Shown here: in pieces, positions 24,901 through 37,075 of the stretch
Layout of the letters: the number at the start of each line of letters is the position of its first letter
Numbering within the stretch: position 1 is the stretch's first letter
Origin: Rhynochetos jubatus
Taxonomy: Eukaryota; Chordata; Aves; Eurypygiformes; Rhynochetidae
Reading direction: 5' to 3'
Assembly: GCA_027574665.1 (NCBI GenBank)
Contig: CM050652.1
Span: 4,010,589-4,074,588, forward strand
DNA: 64,000 nucleotides
The notes under the pieces: model-generated
What the model saw: only the letters and a program-made list of their open reading frames with translations
What the model was told of the DNA's origin: nothing
The model's database searches: none
Program-made: the position numbers and the translations under genes

Positions 24901-27116
24901 ACATGTAAATATGGCTTCTAATGTTTGCAGTAGTTTTTAGTGGTGAAATACAGGTCAGTTTGCTTCTGAAAACGTAGGTTTTTCTGAAGTGCTCAGCAAA
25001 AGCTGTGTCTGTCAGTTCTGAGTACTTTACAGAAGTCAGCTTTATTGAGCAGGGAAACTTTACATCAGAACCTTTAACTTAAAATTACTGTTCTCTCCCT
25101 GTGATCTTGGGCATATCTTCTGTTCTTATGTTTCTGCAGCTTCCCATCTGGAAAATCAGAATTAATAACATCTACTTTTCTCTCTCCACACTATGTGAAT
25201 GAATTTTAATTCCTTCTTTACCACTGTTATATTGAACATATTCTGTAAAGAATTGAGAATTGCTGTAGCTAGGAACTCTTCCAAGTGACTAAAGGTTTGA
25301 TAAACAATACAGGATTAGTTACAATTAATGGTTAAACTGTATTCCTGTAGCAGCTCATGCCCACACTCCCGATTGCTTCTGTTGAGTTGAAAGCAGATGA
25401 GAGCCCAAAACTAGATTGGTTGAAGAACAGGAAGAGTTTGCATGCAGGATAGTCATTAACATCAGCTAAATAAGATTTGTTTAATTAAAATTGTGCTGTA
25501 ATACATTGCTGTATATTCTTGCATTTCCCTTGTTAGATTAATTGAGAAAATCCAGTTAAATGAACGACCGGTTGTCCGACGTCAGTAGGACTCTGACACC
25601 TTCGCTGACCAACTCAAACGGGTTTGGTGTTGTGGCACTCACATTCAGCGATGAACTGCGTGTACGGCTTGGGGGTTTTTAGTGAGCGTTTCTCTGGACT
25701 TAACAAAGAACTCAGTTATTTAAAGGTTGGATTTCAGCCTCTTTTAGCACATTTGTAACTTCAGAGAACATAGGTTTAGTAATGTAAGAAGCTGTCTGTG
25801 TAGAGGTGCGGTATGGCATAGGTAGACAGGGTCATATTGTCTCCCTTGCTCTATTTCAGTTAGGCTTTTTAAGTGGCAAGTCAGTGAATTGTTTGTCAAA
25901 TATTTGTATTTTTCGCTATCAATTTCCAAGTGATTAGGGGATGGAAGATTGGCCTCATACGTGCCAAAAAAGCGGACATGAGAAGAGCAGTTTTGTACTC
26001 TGGTCTCTTTCCTTGGCTTGCTAGGTCATGCCTGGTACATACTTTGTGTGCCCGCTGTCAGTATCATGAGGTTCGTATTTGGAATTCCTTGCGGAATCAG
26101 AAATTCTTTAGTGATTCTAAACCCCCGTGAAAATGTGAGGTGGAAACTTCCGTAAGGCTTTGTGTCAGTGTTTCAGACCAGCCTGTGTATCTGAACTAGA
26201 ACTTTGCAGTACTGAGCTGCACATACACGCAGCTAAAGAACCTACCTCTCTTTTGTCCTTTCTTTCAACTCTCTCTTTAACCACAGCACACATCAAAGTA
26301 GCACCAAAAGACTGAGCGTAGGAATTTATATTTGGAGAGCATTATCCGTAGATGACTTCATGTTTTGTTCCAGTCTTCCCTGTTTTCAGGTTCCGAAATG
26401 CTTTTGTAACATTTTCCATCTCTGCTTTTGAATCGAAGCCATTTTAAAACAGAAAATTATTTTGGATTCTTTAGTGAAAACTTCCAAAATTTACCTCCAG
26501 CGTTAACAACTGCTGCAGCCCTTCCTTCCTAAACTGCACAACACAGCAAATGAAAAGAGAAGCTGGCGTGTTGTTTCTTGTGCCGTTTTATTGGTGTGCA
26601 TGTTTGTTCATTTGTCTGTTCACTTGTAGAATTCCATGATCTTACAAAGTGGTTTGCGGTTTGGTTTGTGTTGGTGAGACTTTTCCTATTTTCCACATTT
26701 TAACCATTACTGACATTGTAATGCCATAGAAACAATGCAGCAGAGGAGCCACAGCTTTTTTTTTGTTTGTTTGTTGGAAATGGCCATTAGATGTTGTGCT
26801 CTGTGTCACTGCTTTGGGAAGGTTTTTAAAGAGCTGCTTGGTGGATTTTTGAGCATGTTTTTTATGGAGTATTTGGGGTGCATTCGCTTGTATTTGCATG
26901 CCCAGTTGCCAAAAGCTTGCTAAGAAATGGGGTGACAGGCATATCCCAAAGTGTGCATTTTATTCACAGCTGATAAGGCTGGCTGTAGCACGTGCTGGTT
27001 TTTATCGTGATACCTGGGTTGCTGCTTTTGAGAGTTCACCCTTTACCTGCAGCTGCACGCGTACACACCGTGTCCTTCGTGCTTGCTGTTAACATTGAGG
27101 AGGCTTTGACTGGTGT

Positions 27117-27128
27117 CCGACGCGTCGG
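27117..27128. repeat. 12-bp CpG palindrome
   Basis: CCGACGCGTCGG is a perfect palindrome holding three CpG sites, in a short CpG-dense patch inside otherwise CpG-poor DNA. Confidence 0.9.
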
Positions 27129-27185
27129 ATTGAGCGCCGACGCATCAAACTTGGTGTGATCAGACCTGCGCGACCGCTGGAACAT

Positions 27186-27223
27186 CGATTTGAGCATGGT
27201 GGCTCGATTTGAGCGCGGTGGCT
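27186..27223 (+). repeat. 19-bp tandem duplication, two units
   Basis: Two contiguous 19-nt units, 27186-27204 and 27205-27223, both read cgatttgagc..ggtggct and differ only at two adjacent bases (at versus gc). A diverged relative, 'cggattgagcgccgacgca', starts at 27126. The patch looks like a small decayed minisatellite. The differences are transitions, as CpG decay would give. Confidence 0.85.
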
Positions 27224-30202
27224 TATTGACAGCTGTATTTTCTTTGAAAAAGCAGCGCTGTGTGCTCTACGTGCCGTAACAATACCGCTCTGCAGCGAGA
27301 GGTCACATTGATCTGCGCTGGAGTTCACCGGTACCGAGCTTTCTCCTGAGGTCAGTAATGAACTGAAACAACCTTTCCAGTGTTTGCTTTTCCTATTAAT
27401 GGTGCCAGCGGAGGAGCTGGGAACGGCCTCCTGGAGTTTTCAGGGAAACTCATTGTTCACGTAAACCCTGAGAAGGAATTTCCCTTCCTGTTAGGTATGC
27501 AGCGAACCATACAGTTTGCTTTAGCTACATACCATCTGCATTTTATTTTTGTTGTGTTTACTGACCTTCCACCTGCGTAGGTACCTTCAGAGTATCGGTG
27601 GATCGTTGTGTATTCCACCTTTGCCAACAGCCTGACTTTTGCTGCTCTGAGTGGTTTCGTGTCCCCAAGTTACTGGGGTTTGGAACAGGGCTAGTCATGG
27701 AAAAATTGGTGGAAATGTTACCTGTATTGTGTCTCCAGGAGAATGGGCACCGAACGCTTTGTTCTAGGGCCGCTGTTTGTCTGGCATATTGCGGTTATGT
27801 ACTTTGTACTCGCGTAGCACCGTGTACTAGGACCCGCAGTCCTCCGAGTGCGTTGCTCTCGTGAGGATGAAAAGGGCTTCTTTTTTCTCTGTCGGCATCT
27901 GCTTTTGCTTTTTATCTTCCCTTCTCTCTCTTCGCTTGTTTGAACAGCTAATTTCTCGCTTGCTGGAAGAATTACTTCTTCCTGCAGTGATCTTACCCTT
28001 GAACACCAGTGTTCCCGTGAAGATCTAAAGCCGGTGCGCTGCAAGAGTAAGCCCAGCCCCCAGGACTCCCGGAGTTGACTGCGGTCTGAGCTGGAGTGGC
28101 CTGGTGTGTGCAGCCAGCTCCCTGTCCGCCCTGAGCAGACCGTTCGGGTGGCAGTTTCACTGCGGCCAAACACCAGAGCTGTGACACTGACTCTGGACTA
28201 CGCAACCCCGACGTTGGAGGCTTTGCGAAGTGCTGTGCAAAGACAAGCAAACCGCTCGGCGCAAACCCTCGAGGCTGAAGTGCTGTGTTAGAGGAACGTG
28301 GCCACGTTGCTTTGGGACCCAGGCTGGATCTGCACCATGGCCAGGCTAATAAAACCGCGCAGAGATGCCAGGAGCTAGCTTTGCAAAGAATAGTATTGTT
28401 ATTGATAGTTTTTCATTAACCAGGCTACCCCAGCTTCCTGTTATCAGGCGTATTTGAGCATTGACTGTGTTATATTGTACTGGAGTTCCTTACTCTGGCT
28501 TCATGGTCCAGAAGTTTGACTGGCTTTTCTTTTGAGACGGCATTAAGCCCTGTATTCAGTATCACTTGTGATCCTAATGTTGCCAGATTGTTTGGAGAGA
28601 CAAACCTTCAGTATAATTGCAGCCAAAATCAAAGTCACCATGGTACTGTTTCAAGGCGAGGTGGGATTGAACAATCAGTTAATGTTCACTGAGCAAAATT
28701 TCCTTTTTCTGTACAGAATTTGCATCCAACAGCAATGTGATGATAGACCTGGATGACCACATTTAGTAAAACAGTCTCCTACCAAGAGTTCTTGCTGTTA
28801 GGTAAATCAAAACATGTTATTCAGAGGGTGACTCATGGAAAACTAAGTAAAAGTTTTATAATCGGATCCTCTGCGAATGCTAAATAGCACATCACAATAA
28901 AATCGTTAAAGTCTCCTTACATAAATCGTTTATACGGTGCTAATCCTTTTTTTATGATGAAAAGAGCATTCAATGGGTTTTTAGTACCGAAAACTTGTTT
29001 AATCTTTTAGTTAACATATGTATTTCAACTTCTGGGGTTTGGGTTAATTTGGATCTACTGACTGATTTTTAAATGTGAAGACCCTGCCTGCACCCAGCTG
29101 GAAGTTTCTCTTGCAGAACATGTCTCAAATCTTCTGTCATAGCTGCAGAATAATCTGGATTACACTGACTCTGCAAGGGAAAGATTGCACAAAATCTGTT
29201 CTGCTGTTGCTCCTTCCAGAATGAAAGTCTGTCCTTCCTTGCAGAGTGCAGTAATCTTGTCCCGACAATTACGGTGTACTGCTAATTATCTTATCTCTCA
29301 TTTGCATGCCTTCTGAGTTCCTGAGAACACCTGACACCAACCAGGGACTCGGTTCTGGGGAGTCCTGGAGGAGGCAGCCAACCTGTTCACTGTGCTGGCA
29401 GTGAAATTCCCGGGCTCAGTTGGAAAAGTTTAACCGTCGGGTTTAAAGATCAATCTCCTTTCATGGAGAGGTCAGGGTGCGAAAGAGGACGAGTTTTCCA
29501 AGGATTGACAGCTTTAGGAGACAGAAAGTGGTTTGACTGAGTTAACTTGTTAGAGGTTACTGCCTTGTACATGTGTGTGGGCTGGAGGAGGCTAAATTGA
29601 AGTTGGGTGAAAACAGCATTAAGGCTGACCAGAAGTCTGCACCAGAACTCTGGGGAATATAATGACTTACTATGAGCAGTGCGGTTGGGAGGAAGTGCAT
29701 AGTCACATTTTCCCTCATACTTAAACACTCAAATGTGGATTGTAAACTCACTGCCTTTTTTTGGGTGACTTTTCTTCAGTAGTACTCGTCCGGTTGCTCC
29801 ATGTCCTTACTCTTTTCAAAGAGAAATTCACAGGGAAGTAAATAAGGTATCACTGACTCTGCCAGAGTGAATTTGCTTATCTACGTGTGAGCGTAAATGG
29901 CATCGTGCAATGGAACAAGTGGGGCGTAGGGAATTTCCAGATCCCAAGATGAAAATAATTTCAGAGAAGTATAGACAAGTCTGAAGCATTACCAGCACGA
30001 ATGCAAGTTGTTAGGTCCTTTTTTGCTGCCACCCAATTCGGTACCTTTTGGCAGCAGCAGTGTGGGTTGGCTGGGGTTTTTTGGTGGTTTTTGTTTGGTG
30101 GTTTTTATTTTTGCTGAGTGGTGGGTGGTTTTTTTTCCCTATGACACCCAAAAAAATATGAACAAGCCTGCATGGATTTTATAACGTGATGCTTGCATCA
30201 TG

Positions 30203-30280
30203 AGATTATGGGATAATTTGGTTGGAAGGGACCTCAGGAGGTCTCTAGTCCAACCTCCTACTCACAGCAGGGTCAGCTGT
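30203..30280 (-). mobile_element. CR1 LINE 3' tail, short
   Basis: Read on the plus strand, 'ttggttggaagggacctcag' followed by 'tagtccaacctcctactcac' and 'agcagggtcagct' is the reverse complement of a CR1 3' end. Only about 80 nt remain. The wording differs from both other types in the window, so it is probably an older subfamily. Confidence 0.75.
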
Positions 30281-33200
30281 CTCTGACGTTTTCCTTGTAA
30301 CGTGGCTGGAAATAGAATTTTTAAAGTATTTGTGATTATTTAGTCATCGTCCTGAAGAAATGCCTGGCAGAATGTAGGCTGCCAGTCAGTGCTATGAAAC
30401 TTTCTCAGTCACATTTGTCACTAAAAGTAATAAATGCTTCCCAAAAGCAGTTGTGTATGGTTTTGGGCGATGGAGGCACAGGGGGTAAAGGGAAGATCAG
30501 GCACACTGATAATGAACTTTTTTCACTGATCATCTCTGTATTGATGTTCATCACTTACCAAATGTGCCTTTAACTTACAAGTTATTTTAGTGGTGTGACC
30601 CCTCGCTGAGACTCTGGTTATACCTGGAGTCGGTTCACTGAAGTTCAAGGAGCCCTATGGTGTGAGACTGCTGCACTTCAACCATTTTAAGCTCGGTGTG
30701 CATTCTACCTACTTGTTTTCAACACCACTGGGTATCATTAATAAACCTAGGTGGATAAATTTATATTTCAACATATTTTTAATTGCTTTTTTCCTTTTTT
30801 AACTTTTTAATGTGGTAGTGATGCAGAGTATTGTGCGTAGGTGGGGTTGCATGTTGTACCATGGGCTGGTGGTTGTAGGACATGGCTGTTTTCTGTGTGT
30901 ACCTCACCTGATCACAGCTGTGTTTCTCCATTCCCTTCATAATCTTTCTCTTTTCTGGTTGCTTAGGCTGTGTCTTCACTGTCCTCGTAATGAGGCCTAA
31001 GTCCATGCTGCCATCACCCCGTCTTTATCCTTAACCCAGGCTTGGACCCCGCGCTGGGGGCAGGATTTGTGCAGTTGGATGGCCGCACACTGCGTGCTAG
31101 AGTTAGCGCAGAGGTGGGAGTGTGTGAATGGCGGGAGGACATGCCAGTTCCCGCGTTCAGCAGAGGTGTGTTTTATACTGGACTCAGCTGGACTGCACAG
31201 GAACTGCTGGAAGGGTTAGAGATCTCCGGATGGGTCCTTATCCAGCAAAGTATTTTAGGCATGTGAATAATGCACATTTAAGGTGTTGTCCATTGGGGCC
31301 TTAATTGTTAGTAACATTTATTTCTGAAATTCCTTTTATGAACTGAAAGAACAATAAAATAGTTACCTAAATCTTATATGCCTTTTAAAAAAGGCATATA
31401 ATTGATTTTCCAACTTCATGTTTTACTATTATAGCTGAATTTAAGTGATATTTGAAAATAATGTGACACAAATGATGGGCTTCAGAAAGAAGTGGGAGCC
31501 TGAATTTTTTGTGGAGCTATGGAGGACAGGAGGGAGTAATTCCTGAGTATCAGCTGAGGCCAGTGGAGGGATGTGGGTATGCTTATTGAAGGAAATAAAT
31601 ACATGACAAATCTTAGAAATATCCAGCAAATTTGGAACAAGAGGAATTCAGATAAGCCCCTTGAAAAGCAGGAAGCTTGTTAAAACTGGTCCTTGCTGTG
31701 AGCTGCAGTCTCGGCACTCCTTGGCACTACGGCTCGGCCGAGCGGTATCTCGGCGCAACTGGGCTTGACCAGGAAATGGCTTTCTCTGCAGCTTAGGGGA
31801 AGCAGCTTCGCTTCTCTTTGAAGGCATGTCTGGGGACGGTGGTGTATTAAAACCGATTCTGCTGGAGCAAGTTCATTTAAAAAAAAAAAAGTGTCTGGGT
31901 GACAATAAATGTTTCAGCTTTGCCCTGAGCAGTCTCTTCCTTTGAAGTTACTGTAGCTTCGTTATATGGTGTTTGCATTACTGGGAGAAGTATCTCAAAA
32001 ACATACGTTTACAAGGCAAGTGCTGTGTCTCAGAGACTCTCAGCAGGTGGATAGAGTTTTATATAAAAATGAGGACCCTGCTCCCAGAACCAGTTTTATA
32101 AGATTCCGTTTATCCCTATGGTCATAGTCCATATTTTCCTGTGCAATCTTGGTCATTTTACCAATTTCAGTAACATTTTTGTCCCTCCTAATTCAGACTT
32201 AACCTGCAGAGCAATTTTGCTTCTATTTCCATCGTCCCGTTGCTGGAGAGGAAATAAAAGGGGATATTTAAAACTCTGGATTATGGGGTCAAATAGAGGT
32301 AAAAGGATACAACTTGGAGAATGTAAGGTTTTAATCTTATGCTATTCGTAGTGATAGCTAATAAAAATGAGCTGAAAATCAAGGCTTCATTAAAAATATT
32401 CTTAGGTGTTGGTTTAAGTTAAACCTGTAATACACAGCAAAACTGACTGACGGATGAACAGTGTGGAAGAGACAAACTTCAGGTGTCTGAGACTTTCATG
32501 GCCAGCAGAAACACACAGACAAAGTTTTGGTAGTGGCTTTTTTTTTTTCCTGTTTTTAGCTGCATCTCTTTGCCAGGTCTCTAGTTCATGGACACCTGTC
32601 CTGTCGTGGAGTTGACATTTGCTTAAGGTTTCAGCGTGCAGTACCACGGACAGTCGATCACGACAGCTGATAGCCGTTACTTGGCATGTAGGAGTTGGCT
32701 AAAGGGAGCGTTGTTGAAGTGGTATGGATACAGGTACCTCTCGCATAGAGCTGCTTATATTTGCAACCATGCAGCTGTAACCGGGTAGCTGTGGAATAGT
32801 GATGGATATTAGCAATGCAGTGTTGTTAACAAGATGTTCTGCAATTAGCAGGCAAGCATCCCTTCAGACCTACATTTCTTCCCCGTGAAACAGGTCTTGC
32901 CATTATGCAGAGGGGCACTGGGGCACAGGCAGTTTATAGGATCCATCTGTGACCTCAAAATGAATGTTTGGACTGGGTGTCGCAGCATAGTGTGGGTCTG
33001 GTGGAAAGCCAGCATTCTGGTGATGTGGAGCCTGTGGTTGTCTTTGAGAGTCATTCTGTCAGCGCACTGCTTACTTTCTCTGTGCATTAGCCTCCTTTTC
33101 CTGCAGAGTAAATCTGAGGGCTTCCGTCTGTAAATGAGACTGAGGAAAAAACAGCACATGGGCATGGGCAAGATGGGTTCAGCTGAGCCCTGTGTTATTC

Positions 33201-33332
33201 TTAACTATATTAGTAGTGTAAAAAAATCACTTTTAGATTCAACAGGTGCTGAGGAGTCTAGGAAGTCCATGTGGCTTTTTGAGATCAGAGTAAAACACAG
33301 TCCCTTCAAGCTTTGACTCTAAAAAAGGAGAT
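30281..33332. other. Non-coding stretch, no gene seen
   Basis: I see no supported gene. The stretch holds a hairpin-forming sequence at 31375-31400, a CpG-rich patch near 31690-31770 with the 12-bp palindrome GCTCGGCCGAGC (31732-31743), and a 12-nt A run at 31879-31890. Open frames near 31042-31266 and 32845-33171 have no recognisable domain. Confidence 0.5.
31375..31400. repeat. Inverted repeat, two 12-bp arms
   Basis: The arms TATATGCCTTTT and AAAAGGCATATA are exact reverse complements separated by only two A. The whole can extrude as a cruciform or, if transcribed, form a tight hairpin. It lies in AT-rich DNA near an AATAAA hexamer (about 31353), but no gene end is evident. Confidence 0.95.
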
Positions 33333-33875
33333 TTCATAGAATCGTTTAGGTTGGAGAAGACCTTTAAGATCATGAAGTCCAACCATTAACCCAGCACTGC
33401 CAAGGCCACCACTAAACCATGCGCCTGAGCGCCTCATCCACAAGCCTCTTAAATCCCTCCAGGGATGGTGACTCCACCACCTCCCTGGGCAGCCCCTTCC
33501 AATGCCTGACTGTCCTTTCCAGGAGTCATTTTCCCTCATATCCAATCTAAACCTCTCCTGGCACAACTTAAGGCTGTTTCCTCTTGTCCCATCGCTTGCC
33601 ATTTGGGAGAAGAGACTAACCCCTCCCTCCCCACTGCCCCCTCCTTTCAGAGTGTTGTGGAGAGCGATAAGGTCTCCCCTGATCCTCTTCTCCAGGCTGA
33701 ACGCCCCCAGCTCTCTCAGCTGCTCCTCACAGGAATTGTGCTCCAGACCCGTTCCCAGCTCCATTGCCCTTCTCTGGACGTGCTCCAGCCCCTCAGTGTC
33801 TTTCTTGCGGTGGGGGGCCCAAAACTCACCCCACGATGCGAGGTGCAGCCTCACCACTGCCCAGGACAGGGGCAG
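33333..33875 (-). mobile_element. CR1 LINE, 5'-truncated, with partly open ORF2 tail
   Basis: Reading on the minus strand, the element starts in the ORF2 C-terminus ('[20 protein letters not shown]', then '[20 protein letters not shown]' and '[10 protein letters not shown]'). It then leaves the family frame and ends with the CR1 3' region, seen on the plus strand as 'ttcatagaatcgtttaggtt' and 'gtccaaccattaacccagca'. A single open frame of 223 codons (33306-33977) runs through it. About its middle 130 codons follow the CR1 protein and the rest is flank or shifted frame, so it is not a host gene. Its 3' wording matches the 11.9-12.9 kb type rather than the 2.5 kb type. Inactive. Confidence 0.93.
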
Positions 33876-36452
33876 AGATGTCAGATTTGCCAGAGATATC
33901 ATGGAATTGAGCAAAGACTTCTCTTTCTCCCACGTCAGTGCAGAGGAAGGTTGTATACAGCCATTGCTGTCAGCCATGGGAGATGCTTGGTGAGAATTGC
34001 AGGTAGGTGGGTGTGTAAGCAGGGACCAGAGCTGTGATCACTGACTGCGGTCAGAAAACACCCCTGTGCTCTCCGGGCCTCCTGGTGCAGCGGTGGGATG
34101 CCAACCGACTGCAGAGGAGCCACAGTTGGGTGCCAATGATTCATATCCATTTTGCAGAGCAGCTTTGAGGTCTGCAGATGATGTAGCTGCTAAGTATTGT
34201 TATGAATGATTCAGAGCTTCTGGCTCCAATCTCCGTACATGGATCATCAGACTGTCTTTCTCTGCCATTTTAAAGTAATTGTCTGAATGACCTTAATATC
34301 TTCGAAGTAGCTTGAATTTTTGTTGAGGCGCTGGCTTTAGGAATGAAATCTTTCATCTGATACACTTAACGTTAATTTTGCTTCTTTAATGGGATTCTCT
34401 TTACCCAAATTTACATGATTCAGCTTGCAGTCTGTTGGATATGTTCTTCTCTTCCAGTGATAAATTTGCCCGAGCATCTCCCAGTATGTGTCGAGAAACA
34501 CGTAGGTAGCTGTTTGTGTGCCATCCGCTTCCACAGGCAGATAAACAATGAGGGGTTTGTTTGATTGTCGCTCCAACAATACTTGAAGAGCTCTGTCCCG
34601 CCTGGCTGTCAGTTCTGTTGTTGTACTTTGCGCTTGGTGACATCATTGGTGGCAGCTAAACGAAGTATATGAATTGTTAGATGCTCTTTGACCAAGGATG
34701 TTGACTTTTCCTGTCAGCCAATCGCATCCTTGCAGAGGAAAGTGCTAATCTACCATAATATAGTAATTTAGTTACAAGTGTTGGGGAGAGTGGAGCGGGT
34801 CTGTTTATGTAGATGGAAGATAAATAAAGGAGAACTACAAGCCGTATGAATTACGTTCTCAAGGTCTGATTCTGCAGCAGCAGGATGGAGCTCTGAAATT
34901 AAACCCCCTCTGCTGTGTTACAGGTTATTGTGATGCCCCCGAGGTTAGTCTTAGCATGGGGAGCAGTGCTGTGTTGTCGGATCGCCTCTATCTGCAGGCG
35001 GATGTCCGGCTTGGATTGCAGCTGGGCACAGCCCGGCCCGTACCACTGCCCCAGGACAGGCGCTCAGGCGTTCACACTACTTCCACAGAAGTGATCCTCT
35101 CTGCTCTCTCCAGTTTCCTCAGAAAGCTGTGCCTACGCATGCGGTTGTCTGCTGAAGGGATCAGCAAGGGTGGTGAGGTCAAGGAAGCGCTTGCTGCTAA
35201 CTCTTGGTACGCTGAGAACAAGGCTGACTGGCCAGGGAGTTTCCAGATAACATACATCAAATGAGGCAGTGCTGCAGACCAACATCACCAGTTTCAACTC
35301 TACTCATTAATAGCTATGTCCTTGTAATTGTCCTTGGGATCCACCCTCTCTGCAGCCAGCCTTTCTGTATGAGGAGAGCTCAGCCCTCGATGCTGTGCTC
35401 TAGAGAAGCCACTTCAGCAGTGCCTATTTCATCTTCCTCCCAAGAAGATCCCCTTCTGTGACCGTGTCCTCTCCAGAAATGTAAATCCAAAGCAGTAAAT
35501 GTGATATGTGTGGCACTGAGGTGGAGACTTACTGGTTAACGTAACTGGGAAGTGCAGTCCAGAGCTAGTAGTGCACTCTGAACACCTTGCCCCGAACCAT
35601 GAGATTATTCTTCTTTCCTTGTAAACATCCTTTTATTGAAATAGAAGGATACTGCATGGTGAATTCTACTTTCTGCTCTTTAGGTTACTGCGTTTGCTTC
35701 AAATTATTTGAGAGTGAAAATGAGATCAGTTGCTTTCCCTTCGCATGTTGGCCCAAATTCTTCATCTACCTCTTGTGTACTAGGCCAGCGCAGCAAAACG
35801 GCATTTGCAAGAGAATTCTTGAACAAAAACTGTGAGAGGCAACACTCCTGTGTTTCTCCACTTAAGCAGGTAGAGAAAAGTCTGCACGGTAAGTTGTTAT
35901 CAAAAAGCTCCCATTTTCCACGTCGCTTTTCACAGTAGCTTCCAGCAGTATTTGAGAATTGATACCACCGTTATCCATCTGAGAGGGCTATGAACTCCCA
36001 GCTTCCCTTCTGTGAGGGAAAACATCCCAGGTAACTCTCTGGACTAAGACAAATCGTGTCACGCGAGTGACATTTCCTTTGCCCTGACTATAAAGAGGTT
36101 CCCTGGGACTAACTCGAGATGCGAACATCTGTGCTGAGGGTATGTAAACAGAAGTGAATCCCACTTGTCAAGTCTCCTCCTTGCTTCTGCCTGAGACACA
36201 GTGTATGGGGGCTCTTGTTGGTTTAGAAGAAAAATCTGGATCAAAATTCCAAGGATTTTAATTTTATAGATACCTGCCTTTTTTTTTCCCTCCCAACTTA
36301 GAAAATGCTGTGGTGGAGTTTGTAATTACACTGAAAAATTAACCTGTGTGTCACAGTACTTGTTCTTATTTAAAAGCAGTCAAAATACATGGTAGGTGCG
36401 TATTTGGAAAAGGTTCAGCATCACCCAGTGGGAACCTGCATTTTGGGACAGC
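33876..36452. other. Non-coding stretch, no gene seen
   Basis: No gene is supported. A 102-codon open frame at 34956-35264 lies in a moderately CpG-rich patch, but its upstream splice context does not fit and it has no recognisable domain. The rest is single-copy DNA. Confidence 0.45.
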
Positions 36453-36816
36453 CCTGGAGAAGAGAAGGCTCCGGGGAGATGTTACAGCACCTTCCAGTAC
36501 CTGAAGGGGCTACAAGGAAGCTGGGGGGGACTTTTTACAAGAGCCTGTAGTGACAGGACAAGGGGTAACGGGTTTAAACTGAGAGGAGATTTAGATTGGA
36601 CATCAGGAAGAAGTTCTTCCTGATGAGGGTGGTGAGGCACTGGGACAGGTTGCCCAGAGAAGCTGTGGATGCCCCATCCCTGGAAGTGTCCAAGGCCAGG
36701 CTGGATGAGGCTTGGAGCAACCTGGTCTAGTGGAAGGTGTCCCTGCCCCTGGCAGGGGGTTGGAACTGGATGATCTTTAAGGTCCCTTCCAACCCAAACC
36801 ATTCTGTGATTCTACA
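36453..36816 (+). mobile_element. CR1 LINE 3' fragment
   Basis: This is a 5'-truncated CR1. It starts at about 'ggagaagagaaggctccggg' and ends at 'accattctgtgattctacag'. It shares with the 2.5, 10.8 and 45.0 kb copies the blocks 'gatgccccatccctggaagt' and 'gcaacctggtctagtgga', with very few differences, and so is a member of the same young-looking subfamily. It has a small deletion relative to the others in the G-run after 'ctggcag'. Not coding. Confidence 0.93.
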
Positions 36817-37021
36817 GCTGTTCTTTTCCAGAAGCAAAGCTCAAACTGCAGTAATTGCTGCAGTCCCCCCAGACTGCTGATATCTCTGCTTTGGCATGTC
36901 CTTGTGGGAGCAGGAGCTGCATCCAAAGTGCAGGCCCAAGGGGACTGAAGAGATTCAGGCGAGGTTGTTGCATCACTGTGTTTGAAATGAGCACGTGGAA
37001 AGTAGAGGCTTTCCTGGAATA

Positions 37022-37075
37022 TTTGTGTTGATGTCTACAGGCTCTTTGTTGGCAGTCTGTAGACATCAACACAAA
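37022..37075. repeat. Perfect 19-bp inverted repeat with 16-nt loop
   Basis: The left arm TTTGTGTTGATGTCTACAG (37022-37040) and right arm CTGTAGACATCAACACAAA (37057-37075) are exact reverse complements. The 16-nt loop is gctctttgttggcagt. Beyond a 5x6 internal loop, CCTG (37013-37016) can pair with CAGG (37082-37085), lengthening the hairpin to about 73 nt. A 10-nt direct repeat ggaatatttg lies on either side (37016-37025 and 37096-37105). It may come from a template switch during replication, or it may be a small-RNA hairpin. No function can be assigned from sequence alone. Confidence 0.95.

Larger units (their letters stand above)
12919..30202. other. Long repeat-poor non-coding interval
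   Basis: About 17 kb holds no CR1 copy that I can recognise. Contents that I can name: a 16-nt T run (13415-13430), a 13-nt T run (16314-16326), an imperfect 22/20-nt duplication (18892-18933), a CpG-rich patch with a palindrome and tandem duplication (27117-27223) and a CpG-rich pocket (about 27720-28330). Many short open frames exist, but none shows a domain. It may be intronic or intergenic, and its lack of insertions is noted as a finding. Confidence 0.5.

Noticed and set aside
28717..28766. Possible terminal exon of 16 codons after 'tttttctgtacag', with AATAAA at 28896-28901
   Set aside because: It is too short for the open frame to carry weight, and AATAAA is common in this AT-rich DNA.
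34956..35264. 102-codon plus-strand open frame
   Set aside because: An acceptor is present at about 34923, but the frame has several stops between it and the ATG, and there is no family match.
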